Assembly (NCBI RefSeq): GCF_014842025.1 | Contig: NZ_JACYUY010000011.1 | Coordinates: 62,001-126,000, forward strand | Source: Massilia sp. CFBP 13721 | GTDB taxonomy: Bacteria > Pseudomonadota > Gammaproteobacteria > Burkholderiales > Burkholderiaceae_D | Reading direction: 5' to 3' | Length of the DNA stretch: 64,000 nt | Part shown: positions 39,161 to 47,556 of the stretch, in pieces | Layout of the letters: each line of letters starts with the position of its first letter | How positions within the stretch are numbered: position 1 is the stretch's first letter | The notes under the pieces: generated by a model | Databases searched by the model: none | Told to the model about the DNA's origin: nothing | Seen by the model: only the letters and a program-made list of their open reading frames with translations | Program-made: the position numbers and the translations under genes

Positions 39161-39260
39161 GGCGGGCTCCGGGTAGTTGTCCGGCGGCAAGTCTATCACC
39201 AGAAGTGACGGGGTGGTTGCGAAACTGCAGGAGTAGCGGTTGGCGGTACTTCGGGTTTTG

Positions 39261-39370
39261 CACGGTGGGCCGGCCACGGAATGGCTCCGTCCACGCGGAT
39301 GCGACTTCCAGAGACGAAATGGCGTTGCGGTTGCACGTGCGCTGTACCGCGTGGACGGAGTCCACCCTAC
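39261..39370. repeat. Palindromic intergenic repeat, copy D1
   Basis: 110 bp, from CACGGTGGGCC to GTCCACCCTAC, with an inner GTCCACGCGGATGCG arm and a CGCGTGGAC arm. Partner of D2 at 39400-39497. The family member most diverged at its left end. Confidence 0.7.
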
Positions 39371-39399
39371 AACGGCAAAACCGCAACTGCGCGGGTTTG

Positions 39400-39497
39400 G
39401 TAGGGTGGGCTTCGCCCACGCGGATGCGGCTTCAAGGGATCGAAATAGCGTTGCGGCTGCGCGAGGCCCGTACTGCCGTGGGCAGAGCCCACCCTAC
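39400..39497. repeat. Palindromic intergenic repeat, copy D2
   Basis: 98 bp, GTAGGGTGGGCTTCGCCCACGCG at the left and GCCCACCCTAC at the right. The final CTA (39494-39496) is the crcB stop codon on the minus strand. No gene lies in the 39161-39493 gap besides the D1/D2 repeats. Confidence 0.8.
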
Positions 39498-39877
39498 GAA
39501 CCACGCAATGCTCGCCATGTCGCAAAACCCGCCATGCACAGCAGGATCGAACCGATCAGGTGCAGCAATGTATGCGCCAGCGCCCAGCCGTAGTCGCCGC
39601 GCTGCAGCAGCGCGACCGACTCGCCGGAAAAGCTGGAAAAGGTCGTCAGGCCGCCAAGGAAACCGGTGACGATGAACAGGCGCCATTCGGGCGCAATGTG
39701 CGGATTAACGGTGAAAAAGCCGAGGGCGATGCCGATCAGGTAACCGCCGACGAGATTCGCCGCCAGCGTGCCGGCCTGCACGTGCGCATGCAGGCTGCCC
39801 AGCCAGGTGCCCAGCCCCCAGCGCAGCCAGGCGCCGATTGCCGCCCCTGCCCCGACCGCGAGCCAGCTCACGCCCAT
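39494..39877 (-). CDS. crcB: Fluoride channel CrcB (Fluc)
   Basis: 127 residues, four membrane helices. Signature GFLGGLTTFSSFSGE near residue 71 and NLVGGYLIG earlier. Dimeric Fluc channels export fluoride. The start MGVSWLAVG (39877) overlaps the end of moaE by 10 bases. The TAG stop is formed by the edge of repeat D2, so the C-terminus may have been altered by that insertion. No fluoride riboswitch was seen; the gene is inside an operon. Confidence 0.94.
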   Translation of the reverse strand: MGVSWLAVGAGAAIGAWLRWGLGTWLGSLHAHVQAGTLAANLVGGYLIGIALGFFTVNPHIAPEWRLFIVTGFLGGLTTFSSFSGESVALLQRGDYGWALAHTLLHLIGSILLCMAGFATWRALRGS

Positions 39878-40320
39878 TTGGCCTTGGCGCTGTCGTCGCT
39901 GATGCGGGCGTCGACCCAACGCGCACCCTCGGGCGTTTGCTCTTTCTTCCAGAACGGGGCGTCGGTCTTCAGGTAGTCGATGATGAATTCGCAGGCGGCA
40001 AACGCTTCGCCGCGGTGCGCCGCGCTGACCGCCACCAGGACGATCTGTTCCAGCGGCGCCAGCGGGCCGACGCGGTGGATCACCAGCGCGTTGTAGAGCG
40101 GCCAGCGCGCGCTGGCCTGGGCCACGATGTCTTCCAGCGCGCGTTCGGTCATGCCCGGGTAGTGTTCCAGCTCCATCTCCGAGACCGAGGCGCCATCGTT
40201 CATGTCGCGCACGGTGCCGACGAAGCTGACCACGGCGCCGACGCGGGCATCGCCCGCGCGCAGCTGCGCCAGTTCATGGCCGAGGTCGAAGTCCGCGGCC
40301 TGTACCCGAACCGCCGTCAT
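39868..40320 (-). CDS. moaE: Molybdopterin synthase catalytic subunit
   Basis: Converts precursor Z to molybdopterin using MoaD thiocarboxylate. Signatures: VVSFVGTVRDMNDG, ELEHYPGMTE, VIHRVGPLAPLE and FWKKE near the end. 150 residues, normal. Its start overlaps the DUF349 protein stop (ATGA, 40317-40320). MoaD and the other moa genes are not in view, so its operon here is atypical. Confidence 0.94.
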   Translation of the reverse strand: MTAVRVQAADFDLGHELAQLRAGDARVGAVVSFVGTVRDMNDGASVSEMELEHYPGMTERALEDIVAQASARWPLYNALVIHRVGPLAPLEQIVLVAVSAAHRGEAFAACEFIIDYLKTDAPFWKKEQTPEGARWVDARISDDSAKAKWA

Positions 40321-43007
40321 TTACCCTCCCGCGCCGCACGCATCAGCAATTGCTCGATCCGGTGCGCGGTGCGTTCGTCGACCAGGGCCGGCAGCGCGCA
40401 CAGGGCGTGCAGCGCGGTATGCCGTCCGGCCGGCTTGTTGCCCGCCTTGAGGGTCGATTGCAGCGCCTCGACTTGCAGCTTGAGGCGATCGCGCGCGAAC
40501 TCGGCGCCGCTGTCGATGCCGGCCGCCACTTCCTGGCGCAGCAGTTCGGCCAGCAGGGTCGGGCGGTTCGCTTCGAGCAGGCGCGCGTAGCCCTTGCGGT
40601 CGGTGTCGAGGGCGGTCAGCGCTGCTTCGAAGCGGGCGTCGAGGGTCGGATCGTATTCGGCGCCGGCCGGCAGCAGCGCTGCCCAGCGCGCGCGCCAGTC
40701 GGCGGCCGAGACAGCCTGTTCCGGCTGGGCCAGGGAATCCTCGAGTTCCTGGCAGGCGCGCACCTTGTCGCGCAGCGCGCCTGCTTGCGCCAGCCCGGCG
40801 GCGCGGCGCGACAGGTCGGCGTGGTGCTGCACCCTGGCCACCGCCTCGTGATAGCGTTTCTCGACGCGTGCCTCATGGGCGCGCGGCACCGGGCCGATCG
40901 CCTGCCACTCGTGGGCGGCGTCGCGCAGCAGTTTGGGGGCGCTGGCGGCGGTGGCCTCGGGCGCGGCCGCTTCCAGGCGCGCGCTGATCGCTTCCTTGGC
41001 CGCCTCGTGGGCGCGGCGCTCGATGTCGGCCGCGTGCGCGGTTTCCTTGCGCCGCGCGAACAGGTCGTCGCAGGCGCCGCGGAAACGCTGCCACAGCGCC
41101 TGCTCGGCCTTGCGTTCGAGCGGCAGCGCACGCGCATGTTCCTGCCAGCGCGCCTGGATGTCGCGCAGGTGGTCGACCGCGTGGCGGTCGTGCGGATCGA
41201 TGGCCAGCACTTCGTCGATCAATTCCTCGCGCCCTTCCACCTCGGCCTTGCGCTGCTCTTCCAATGGTCCCTGCAGCGTGGTCAGGGCGGCGCCGAACAG
41301 GGTGTCGAGACGCTTCTTGTCCTTGCGGTCGATGGCGCCCAGGTGGCTCCAGGCCAGGCGCAGGCGCTGCACCGTGCCGGCCACGTGCTTCCAGTCGGCT
41401 TCGCCCGATTCCAGGCGCGCGATCTCGGCAGTGGCTTCCTGCACGATCGCCTCGCCCTTTGCCGCGTTGGCGTGGCGCTCGTCGGCCAGGTGGCGGAAGT
41501 GTGCCGCCGCCGGCGCATAGGCCACCGTGCAGGCGTGGTCGAAGCGTTCCCACAGGCTTTTCGGCGCCGCGCCGGACAGGCTGTCGAGCGCCTTCCAGCG
41601 CTCGCGCATGCTGCCGACCTTCTTTGCCAGTTCCGCCATCGCCAGGTTCTGGGTCGGCAGCGCTTCCACGGTCTTGATCAATTCTTCGCGCGAGACGTTG
41701 CCGCCCCAGCGGGCCCAGTCCGACAGGCGTTTCAGTTCCGCGCGCAGGTGGGCCAGGCGGTCGGCCTGGGGGGCGGTCAGGCGCATGCCCTTGCTCTTGG
41801 TTTCCTTGAGCACCTTGGCGAGTTCGGCCGCGTGCGCGAGCGAACCCTGTTGCAGGGCCGCTTCCAGGGCGTCCATGTTGTCGATGAAGGCCTGGTCGGC
41901 GCCTTTGGCTGGCTTGGCGGCCCGGGCTTCGACGCCTGGCGTGTCGGTCCCGGCCGCGCGGCGCTCGCCTTCAGGCTGGCCGGCGCCACGCGCGGCCTGG
42001 GGGGCAGCCGGCGCCTTGCGCACCGGCTGCGGCAGGCTCGCCAGCAGCGCCTCGAAGCGCGCATGCAATGCGGTACCAGTCGCGCCTTCCGGCAGCGGCG
42101 GCAGCTTTTGCCAGGCGCGGCGCAAGGTGTCGGCATTCAGTTCGGCGACCGGCTGCGCCTGCCACTCCGTCAACGCCGCTTCGCGCGCGGCCAGCGCCGC
42201 CTGCGATTGTGCAATCGTGGCCAGTGCGCTGGAAACACGCGCATGTTCGGAAGCAAATTCCGCCACCAGCGAGCGCGGCAGCGATGTCCGTTCCGGCGCC
42301 GCCAGGGCGGCGCCCTGCTCGGCCTGCATCGCATCCAGGCGCGCCGCCATTTCGGCCGCGTTCAAGCCTTCGGTCTCGAGCCGGCGCAAGGCGCTCAAAC
42401 GGTCGATCATGGCGCGCTGCAATTGCACCTGTGCTTCGAGGCGTTCGCCCAACCCTGCCCGCACCGGCGCATATTCTTCCTGCAATTCGGGGGCGGCGAT
42501 AATGGCCCATTTGCGGTCGAGGTCGGCGACCTGGTTCGGCGTCAGCTGCTCTTCAACGAGCAGCGCGCGCGCCTGGGCCAGCGTGGCCTGGCCACGCGCC
42601 AGTTCGGCGTCGTGGTGGCGGATGGCGTCCAGGCGCGCCTGCATCAGCTTGGCAACGCGGCGGTCGGTATTGCGGATCGCGCCGTGCACGCGTTCGAGCG
42701 CGGCGCGGCTGTGGACCAGCTCGGCGGCAGCGAGGCGCAACTCGGAAAATTCGCACTGGAGGATGAAGTCGACGGCGCGCGCTTCATCGCCGCCCAGGTT
42801 CTTCAACTGCTCGGCCTGCCCTTCGCGCACGGCGGACGGCGCACGGGCCGGCGCGGCGCCAGCCTGGGCGGCGGCGCCACGCTTGTTCGATGGGCCCGCA
42901 TCAGCGGACGGCGCCGCGGCCGCGGCCGATTCCGCCGGGAGCGGCGTTTTCGTGCCGCGTCCATTGTCCGTCTTGCCGCCCTGGCGCTTGAATAGGAATT
43001 CGAACAT
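40317..43007 (-). CDS. DUF349-repeat protein
   Basis: 896 residues, largely helical. After an Ala/Pro-rich linker (15-60), repeated ~70-residue DUF349 helical units appear (W..L....ER..LWERF, W..AG.V.R..H.., LWQRFRGACDDLFARRKE). DUF349 proteins are widespread in proteobacteria with no established function. The start MFEFLFKRQGGK is typical. It heads a tight three-gene unit with moaE and crcB through ATGA and 10-bp overlaps; whether this is functional or accidental is unclear. Confidence 0.85.
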   Translation of the reverse strand: MFEFLFKRQGGKTDNGRGTKTPLPAESAAAAAPSADAGPSNKRGAAAQAGAAPARAPSAVREGQAEQLKNLGGDEARAVDFILQCEFSELRLAAAELVHSRAALERVHGAIRNTDRRVAKLMQARLDAIRHHDAELARGQATLAQARALLVEEQLTPNQVADLDRKWAIIAAPELQEEYAPVRAGLGERLEAQVQLQRAMIDRLSALRRLETEGLNAAEMAARLDAMQAEQGAALAAPERTSLPRSLVAEFASEHARVSSALATIAQSQAALAAREAALTEWQAQPVAELNADTLRRAWQKLPPLPEGATGTALHARFEALLASLPQPVRKAPAAPQAARGAGQPEGERRAAGTDTPGVEARAAKPAKGADQAFIDNMDALEAALQQGSLAHAAELAKVLKETKSKGMRLTAPQADRLAHLRAELKRLSDWARWGGNVSREELIKTVEALPTQNLAMAELAKKVGSMRERWKALDSLSGAAPKSLWERFDHACTVAYAPAAAHFRHLADERHANAAKGEAIVQEATAEIARLESGEADWKHVAGTVQRLRLAWSHLGAIDRKDKKRLDTLFGAALTTLQGPLEEQRKAEVEGREELIDEVLAIDPHDRHAVDHLRDIQARWQEHARALPLERKAEQALWQRFRGACDDLFARRKETAHAADIERRAHEAAKEAISARLEAAAPEATAASAPKLLRDAAHEWQAIGPVPRAHEARVEKRYHEAVARVQHHADLSRRAAGLAQAGALRDKVRACQELEDSLAQPEQAVSAADWRARWAALLPAGAEYDPTLDARFEAALTALDTDRKGYARLLEANRPTLLAELLRQEVAAGIDSGAEFARDRLKLQVEALQSTLKAGNKPAGRHTALHALCALPALVDERTAHRIEQLLMRAAREGK

Positions 43008-43107
43008 AAGAGAATCGCACTTGCAAAACCCCCATCATAGCAAAGAACCATGGCCGATTTTTCTGGCGTGCCCGGCACAGGCGCGTCATTATTCAATGGT
43101 AAATACG

Positions 43108-43698
43108 CTAGTGCACATAATACGCCGCGATACCTTGCCGATGAGCGTGTTCAGCCCGACTGGCGCGGCCCGCCGGCGGCGGCACGCGGCCACGGTGCTC
43201 TTCGCGGTAGGCATCGTGCGCCAGCATCTGGTTGGCCACCGCGAACCAGGCATCGCCGGCAATGGCCGAACGCGCGATCGGAAACAGCTCGCGTTCCTCG
43301 CGGTCGAAACGCAACTCGAGCGCGGCGCAGAAGCGCCCGACAGCCATGCAGAAGGCATCGACGCCCTCGTCGTCGTCGATGCTGCCGGCGGCCAGGCGGC
43401 AGGCGGTGCCGAGCGCCTCGGCGGCGCTGCGGCTGAGCAGGTCGAGTTCGCACAGCAGCGGCTCGGCGCCGGCCCCGGCGCGGCACAGCGCCGGCAGCAG
43501 GAAACGGTCGAGCTTGCGGCCCTGGCAGCCTTCGTACAGGCGGCGCAAGGTGTCGCACACATAAGCGGCCTGGCCCTCGGTCAGCGCCTTTTTCTGGGCA
43601 TAGCTTTTCTGGACGAGTTGCTGCACAGAATGCAGGCTGACCCGCATACTGGTTTGTTCCACGGAAAGCGCAACGAGGGTGTAGGTCGCTGTCAGCAT
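43108..43698 (-). CDS. Hemerythrin-like domain protein with atypical ligands
   Basis: 196 residues from ATG 43698, which has an AGGAG ribosome site. The C-terminal half has a hemerythrin-type helix ending in DREERELFPIARSAI, the usual E..LFP motif. The His normally in that helix is Arg (ELRFDREE), and few other His residues are placed as ligands, so iron binding is doubtful. Cys residues are numerous (VCDTL, EGCQG, ALCR, LLCELD, TACRL, AFCMAV, RFCAAL). A perfect FNR-type box with a matching -10 lies upstream. Confidence 0.6.
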   Translation of the reverse strand: MLTATYTLVALSVEQTSMRVSLHSVQQLVQKSYAQKKALTEGQAAYVCDTLRRLYEGCQGRKLDRFLLPALCRAGAGAEPLLCELDLLSRSAAEALGTACRLAAGSIDDDEGVDAFCMAVGRFCAALELRFDREERELFPIARSAIAGDAWFAVANQMLAHDAYREEHRGRVPPPAGRASRAEHAHRQGIAAYYVH

Positions 43699-43823
43699 GC
43701 TGTCTCCTCTTGGCGTCGTCAACACGAGCACATGCTCCGCAGGGGAACACGGCAGGCTGGACGCGATGGTTTTTGGACAGGCCGGGCGGATGTTTTTCTT
43801 CTCTTCGGCCTGAAGGAAGGTGT

Positions 43824-43864
43824 AGTTTACGGACCGCTAACCTTGCGACTTTGATCTCGATCAA
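43824..43864 (-). promoter_or_regulatory. FNR/ANR-type promoter of the hemerythrin-like gene
   Basis: Perfect TTGAT-CTCG-ATCAA palindrome at 43851-43864. On the minus strand a TAAACT -10 follows at 43824-43829, placing the box centre about 41 bases before the predicted start near 43817: the class II FNR position. The ATG is about 118 bases further on. Confidence 0.75.
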
Positions 43865-43958
43865 ACTCGGGGGATACGGCCGCGCTGCCCGCGTCAACCG
43901 GCTCCGGTGCCATGCGTTGTGGTTCAGATAACTGCCGAGATACCTACTGCAGAGCAAC

Positions 43959-44939
43959 TCACCAGCGCGCGCGGTAGTCCTCGGCCAATCCGGCCAGCCC
44001 TGCCACCGGATGGCGTGCGGCGCCCACTTCCGGCCTGACCCAGCCGTCGAAGCGGCCCACGTGCTGGCGCATGCGGCTGCTTGCCACCAGCAATTGCTTG
44101 TCGTCGCAGCGCGTGCCCTCGGGCGTAAAACGCAGGTCGAGCAGGCCGTCGTTTGTGCGCATGGTCCAGCAGCCGCCGGGTTCGACGTCCACCTGCAACG
44201 CGCCCAGCGGCAGCAGTTCGCCCTCGAACCAGAGCGCATTCTCGGCGTCGCCGAAATACCCGTTTTGCAGGTTCAGGCCCAGCCGGGCGCTATGCGCGGA
44301 AATCCAGCGCCAGGCCGTGCGCCGGCCGAGCAGGCCGTTCGAAAAATCGTAACTGGCGACGCCGCCGTCGAGCCGGTAGCGCCGTCCGCCGGCCTCGACC
44401 TGTCCGGCGAGCGCCAGGCCGGGCGACTTCTGCGTGCTGTGCACGCTGCCGCCGTCGAGCACCGGCCCGATCGCCAACAGGCGCGGCCCCGCTCCAGCGT
44501 AATCGGCGTCGATGCGAAAGCGGCCGGCGCGCAGCAGCAAATGATGGCCATCGGCGCCGTCGGACGCGATGGCGATGCGCCGGCCCGGCAGCGCGAAGCG
44601 TGCGCCGTCGGCCACGGTCGCGCCGACGACCGCCGTGAGGCCGGCCACGCCCAGCGGCGAGATCGCTGCCACCACGCGGCGCTCGCGGCGGTCGAATGCA
44701 TACGCGAAGCAGGTGTTGCTCCAGCCGACGTCGACGATCGCCACCCCGCAAAACAGCTCGTCGGTGACCAGGGCGACGAAATGCCAGCGCTTGTGGTGCA
44801 GGCGCCGCCACAAGCCGCTGCGTGCTTGCGGCGCGGCGAGGCGCGCCCAGCCCGGCGCGCCGGCCAGCCCCTGGTAGCGCCCAAAACGCGCCAACCCGTC
44901 GGGGCCGACGGCGTCTGGCGGCGCCGGGGGCAAGTTCAT
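43959..44939 (-). CDS. DUF2804 protein
   Basis: 326 residues from ATG 44939, overlapping the ycaQ-like stop by four bases (ATGA). DUF2804 features seen: an N-terminal GRYQGLAG, W..LHHKRWHFVALVTDELFCGVAIVDVGWSNTCFAY, beta-rich centre, and a late DLRFTPEGTR segment. Its function is unknown. Coupling with a DNA-glycosylase-like gene does not reveal a role. GC is as high as in neighbours. Confidence 0.75.
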   Translation of the reverse strand: MNLPPAPPDAVGPDGLARFGRYQGLAGAPGWARLAAPQARSGLWRRLHHKRWHFVALVTDELFCGVAIVDVGWSNTCFAYAFDRRERRVVAAISPLGVAGLTAVVGATVADGARFALPGRRIAIASDGADGHHLLLRAGRFRIDADYAGAGPRLLAIGPVLDGGSVHSTQKSPGLALAGQVEAGGRRYRLDGGVASYDFSNGLLGRRTAWRWISAHSARLGLNLQNGYFGDAENALWFEGELLPLGALQVDVEPGGCWTMRTNDGLLDLRFTPEGTRCDDKQLLVASSRMRQHVGRFDGWVRPEVGAARHPVAGLAGLAEDYRARW

Positions 44940-46198
44940 GCGGCGTCGGCGACGGCGGTTGTGACCACATGCGCGCCGAGCAGCGCGGCCAGCCGAACCT
45001 GGACATCGGCCGGCTCGGTGCGCACGAGACGGATCCGCGGACACCCATGCCAGCGCGCACAGCGCTGCACGGCGCCGGCCACATCGCGCAGCAGCGCATC
45101 GCTGGTGCGCACGCCGGCTTCGAACAACACCGCCTTGAGTTCGAACTCGCCCGCGCGCCGGTGCGCCTTGGCGTCGACCCGGCCGACCAGCGCGCCGCGG
45201 CGCAGCAGGGGCAGCGTGAAATAGCCATAACGGCGTTTCGGCGCCGGCGTATAGCACTCGAGGCGGTAATCGAAACCGAACAATTCCAGCGCGCGGCGCC
45301 GGTCCCACACCACCGGATCGAAGGGCGACAGGATGGTGGTCAGCGTCGGCGTCAGCGCGCCGGCGGCAGCCTGCCGCGCCAGGTCCAGATGATCAGGGTG
45401 GATGTAGACCGGATCGTCCCAGCCGGCCACGCGCGCGCGCAGCAGCAAGCCCTCCTCGGCCAGTTGCGCCGGGTCGACGTGCGGACGCCGGGTGCGGTGG
45501 TAGTCGGGGATCCAGCCGGCGCGCGCCAGGCCCAGCGCTCGCACGGCGCGCAGGGCGAAGGTACGCTGGACGTCCGACAACGCCGGCATGTGCGCATCGT
45601 CCCACTCCGGCAGTACGCGCTCGGCCAGGTCGTACACCCGCTGGAAGTTGTGGCGGCGCGCGATCATCAGCGCGCCGGAAGTGAACAAAACTTCGAGCGA
45701 GCGCTTTTCCGGCTTCCAATCCCACCAGCCTTGCGCCTTGGCGCCAGCTTTGCCGTCGCTGCGCTCGAAATCGGACGCGCGCACCGGGCCGTTGCTGCGG
45801 ATGTGCGCCAGCAGCGCCGCCACCTCGCCGGCGCGCTCGCGCATCCAGGTCGCCGAATACTTCCATCCCATCGCGCTTGGGTCGAGCATGCGGTGGCGGT
45901 ACAGGCCGTAATCCTCGCGCGGGATAAAACAGGCTTCGTGGGCCCAGTATTCGAACAGCTTGCCTTTGCCCAGCGCGTCGTCGAGCCACGCGGGCGGATA
46001 GTCGCCGAGCCGGCTCCACAAGACCAGGTAGGGACTGCGCGCGACGACGCTGATTGTGTCGATTTGCAACACCCCCATGCGGCGGATCGCGGCCAGCACG
46101 TCGTCCGCGACGGCCTTGCGGCGGCGCGGCTGCAACAGGCCCTGGGCCGCCAGGTGCAGGGCACGCGCGGCGGCGATGGAGAGAATCAATTCGCTCAT
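44936..46198 (-). CDS. ycaQ: Winged-helix DNA glycosylase-like protein YcaQ (AlkX/HTH_42 family)
   Basis: 420 residues. Family motif QID (MGVLQIDTISVV, near residue 45) is intact; W..KR..EVLF and LSPFDPVVWDRRRA follow, the latter conserved in the YcaQ/AlkZ group. E. coli YcaQ (AlkX) unhooks interstrand DNA crosslinks and removes N7-alkylguanine. Divergent from the sbcD-sbcC nuclease genes, which suits a role in crosslink repair, but regulation is unproven. Confidence 0.9.
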   Translation of the reverse strand: MSELILSIAAARALHLAAQGLLQPRRRKAVADDVLAAIRRMGVLQIDTISVVARSPYLVLWSRLGDYPPAWLDDALGKGKLFEYWAHEACFIPREDYGLYRHRMLDPSAMGWKYSATWMRERAGEVAALLAHIRSNGPVRASDFERSDGKAGAKAQGWWDWKPEKRSLEVLFTSGALMIARRHNFQRVYDLAERVLPEWDDAHMPALSDVQRTFALRAVRALGLARAGWIPDYHRTRRPHVDPAQLAEEGLLLRARVAGWDDPVYIHPDHLDLARQAAAGALTPTLTTILSPFDPVVWDRRRALELFGFDYRLECYTPAPKRRYGYFTLPLLRRGALVGRVDAKAHRRAGEFELKAVLFEAGVRTSDALLRDVAGAVQRCARWHGCPRIRLVRTEPADVQVRLAALLGAHVVTTAVADAA

Positions 46199-46251
46199 GT
46201 AAATATTTTATGAGGTTTCGACATGCAACATCTTCAGAGTCAGGATTTTTT

Positions 46252-46280
46252 TTGAACGGTCCGCCCAGCTGCGCTATAGT
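46252..46280 (+). promoter_or_regulatory. Sigma-70 promoter of sbcDC
   Basis: TTGAAC (46252-46257), 17 bases, TATAGT (46275-46280), with the start about 28 bases before the sbcD ATG. It lies in the divergent space with ycaQ. No LexA box was seen. Confidence 0.75.
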
Positions 46281-46314
46281 GCAGCCGATCCCACCTTCCC
46301 TTTTCCATATCCGC

Positions 46315-47556
46315 ATGCGGCTGCTGCATACTTCCGACTGGCACCTCGGCCAGACCCTGCACAATTACGACCGGACCTACGAACACCAGTGCTTCCTCGA
46401 CTGGCTGCTCGACACGATCGTCGATGAAGGCGCCGACGCGCTCCTGATCGCGGGCGACATTTTCGACAACGCCAATCCCTCGTCCGCCGCCCAGCGCCAG
46501 CTGTACCACTTTCTGCAGCGGGCCAGGGCGCGCGCGCCGCAGCTGCAGATCGTCGTCATCGCCGGCAACCACGATTCGCCTGGCCGGCTGGAAGCGCCGG
46601 GTCCGCTGCTTGAAGCGCACGGCACGACCGTGATCGGCAATGTAGTGCGCAACCGCGAAGGCGCGATCGACCTCGAACGCCTGCTCGTGCCGCTGCGCGA
46701 CAAGGCGGGCGAGATCCGGGCCTGGTGCCTGGGCGTGCCTTTCCTGCGTCCCGGCGACGTGCCCAAGGCCGAGGTCGAGGGCGACGCCTACCTGAACGGG
46801 ATCGCGCTGCTCTACCAGCAGGCCTTCGCGCTGGCGCAGGCGCGCCGCGAAGCGCACCAGGCGATCCTGGCCATGGGCCACTGCCACATGGTCGACGGCC
46901 AATCCTCGGTCGACTCCGAGCGGCGCATCGTCATCGGCGGCACGGAGGCGTTGCCGGCCTCGATGTTCGCGCCCGAGATCGCGTATGCCGCGCTCGGCCA
47001 CCTGCACCTGGCCCAGCGCGTCGGCAAGAAAGACCATTTGCGCTATTCCGGCAGCCCGCTGCCGCTGTCGTTCGCCGAAGTCGGCTACCAGCACCAGGTG
47101 CTGCGCATTGACTTAGATGGCCCGGTGGCGAAGGAAGTCACGTCCTTGTTGGTGCCGCGCGCGGTCGAGCTGCTGCGCGTGCCGCCGAAACCGGCGCCGC
47201 TGCCGGAAGTGCTGGCCGCGCTGGAGGCGCTGGAACTCGATCCGGACCTGCCGCTGCAATGCCGGCCCTATCTCGAGGTGCGGGTCCTGCTCGATGGCCC
47301 CGAACCAAGCCTGCGCGCGCAGGTGGAGGCGGCGATCGCCGGCAAACCGGTGCGCCTGGCGAAGATCGAACCGACCCGCAAGACCGTCACGCGCGAGGAT
47401 GGCGCCGACGCGCTGACGCTCGACCAGCTGGCCCAGCTGCAGCCGGACGACATCTTCCGCCGCCTGTGGCAGCAGCGCTTCGGCGAGGATGCACCGAACG
47501 AGCAATTGACGGCCTTTGCCGAACTGATGCTGCCCGGCGACGCGGAGCGCGCATGA
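46315..47556 (+). CDS. sbcD: Nuclease SbcCD subunit D
   Basis: Mn-dependent nuclease (Mre11 family), 413 residues. Phosphoesterase motifs in order: TSDWHLGQ (8), GDIFDNA, GNHDSPGR, GHCHMVDG, GHLHLAQ. C-terminal cap domain normal. ATG 46315 (MRLLHTSDWHLG) is the family start. It overlaps sbcC (ATGA, 47553-47556). Confidence 0.96.
   Translation: MRLLHTSDWHLGQTLHNYDRTYEHQCFLDWLLDTIVDEGADALLIAGDIFDNANPSSAAQRQLYHFLQRARARAPQLQIVVIAGNHDSPGRLEAPGPLLEAHGTTVIGNVVRNREGAIDLERLLVPLRDKAGEIRAWCLGVPFLRPGDVPKAEVEGDAYLNGIALLYQQAFALAQARREAHQAILAMGHCHMVDGQSSVDSERRIVIGGTEALPASMFAPEIAYAALGHLHLAQRVGKKDHLRYSGSPLPLSFAEVGYQHQVLRIDLDGPVAKEVTSLLVPRAVELLRVPPKPAPLPEVLAALEALELDPDLPLQCRPYLEVRVLLDGPEPSLRAQVEAAIAGKPVRLAKIEPTRKTVTREDGADALTLDQLAQLQPDDIFRRLWQQRFGEDAPNEQLTAFAELMLPGDAERA

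Noticed and set aside
38708-39260. Riboswitch upstream of crcB was looked for
   Set aside because: crcB overlaps the moaE 3' end and lies inside an operon, so there is no leader for a fluoride riboswitch.
40350-42995. Long plus-strand open frame opposite the DUF349 gene
   Set aside because: Antisense shadow created by GC-rich third positions; no family features.
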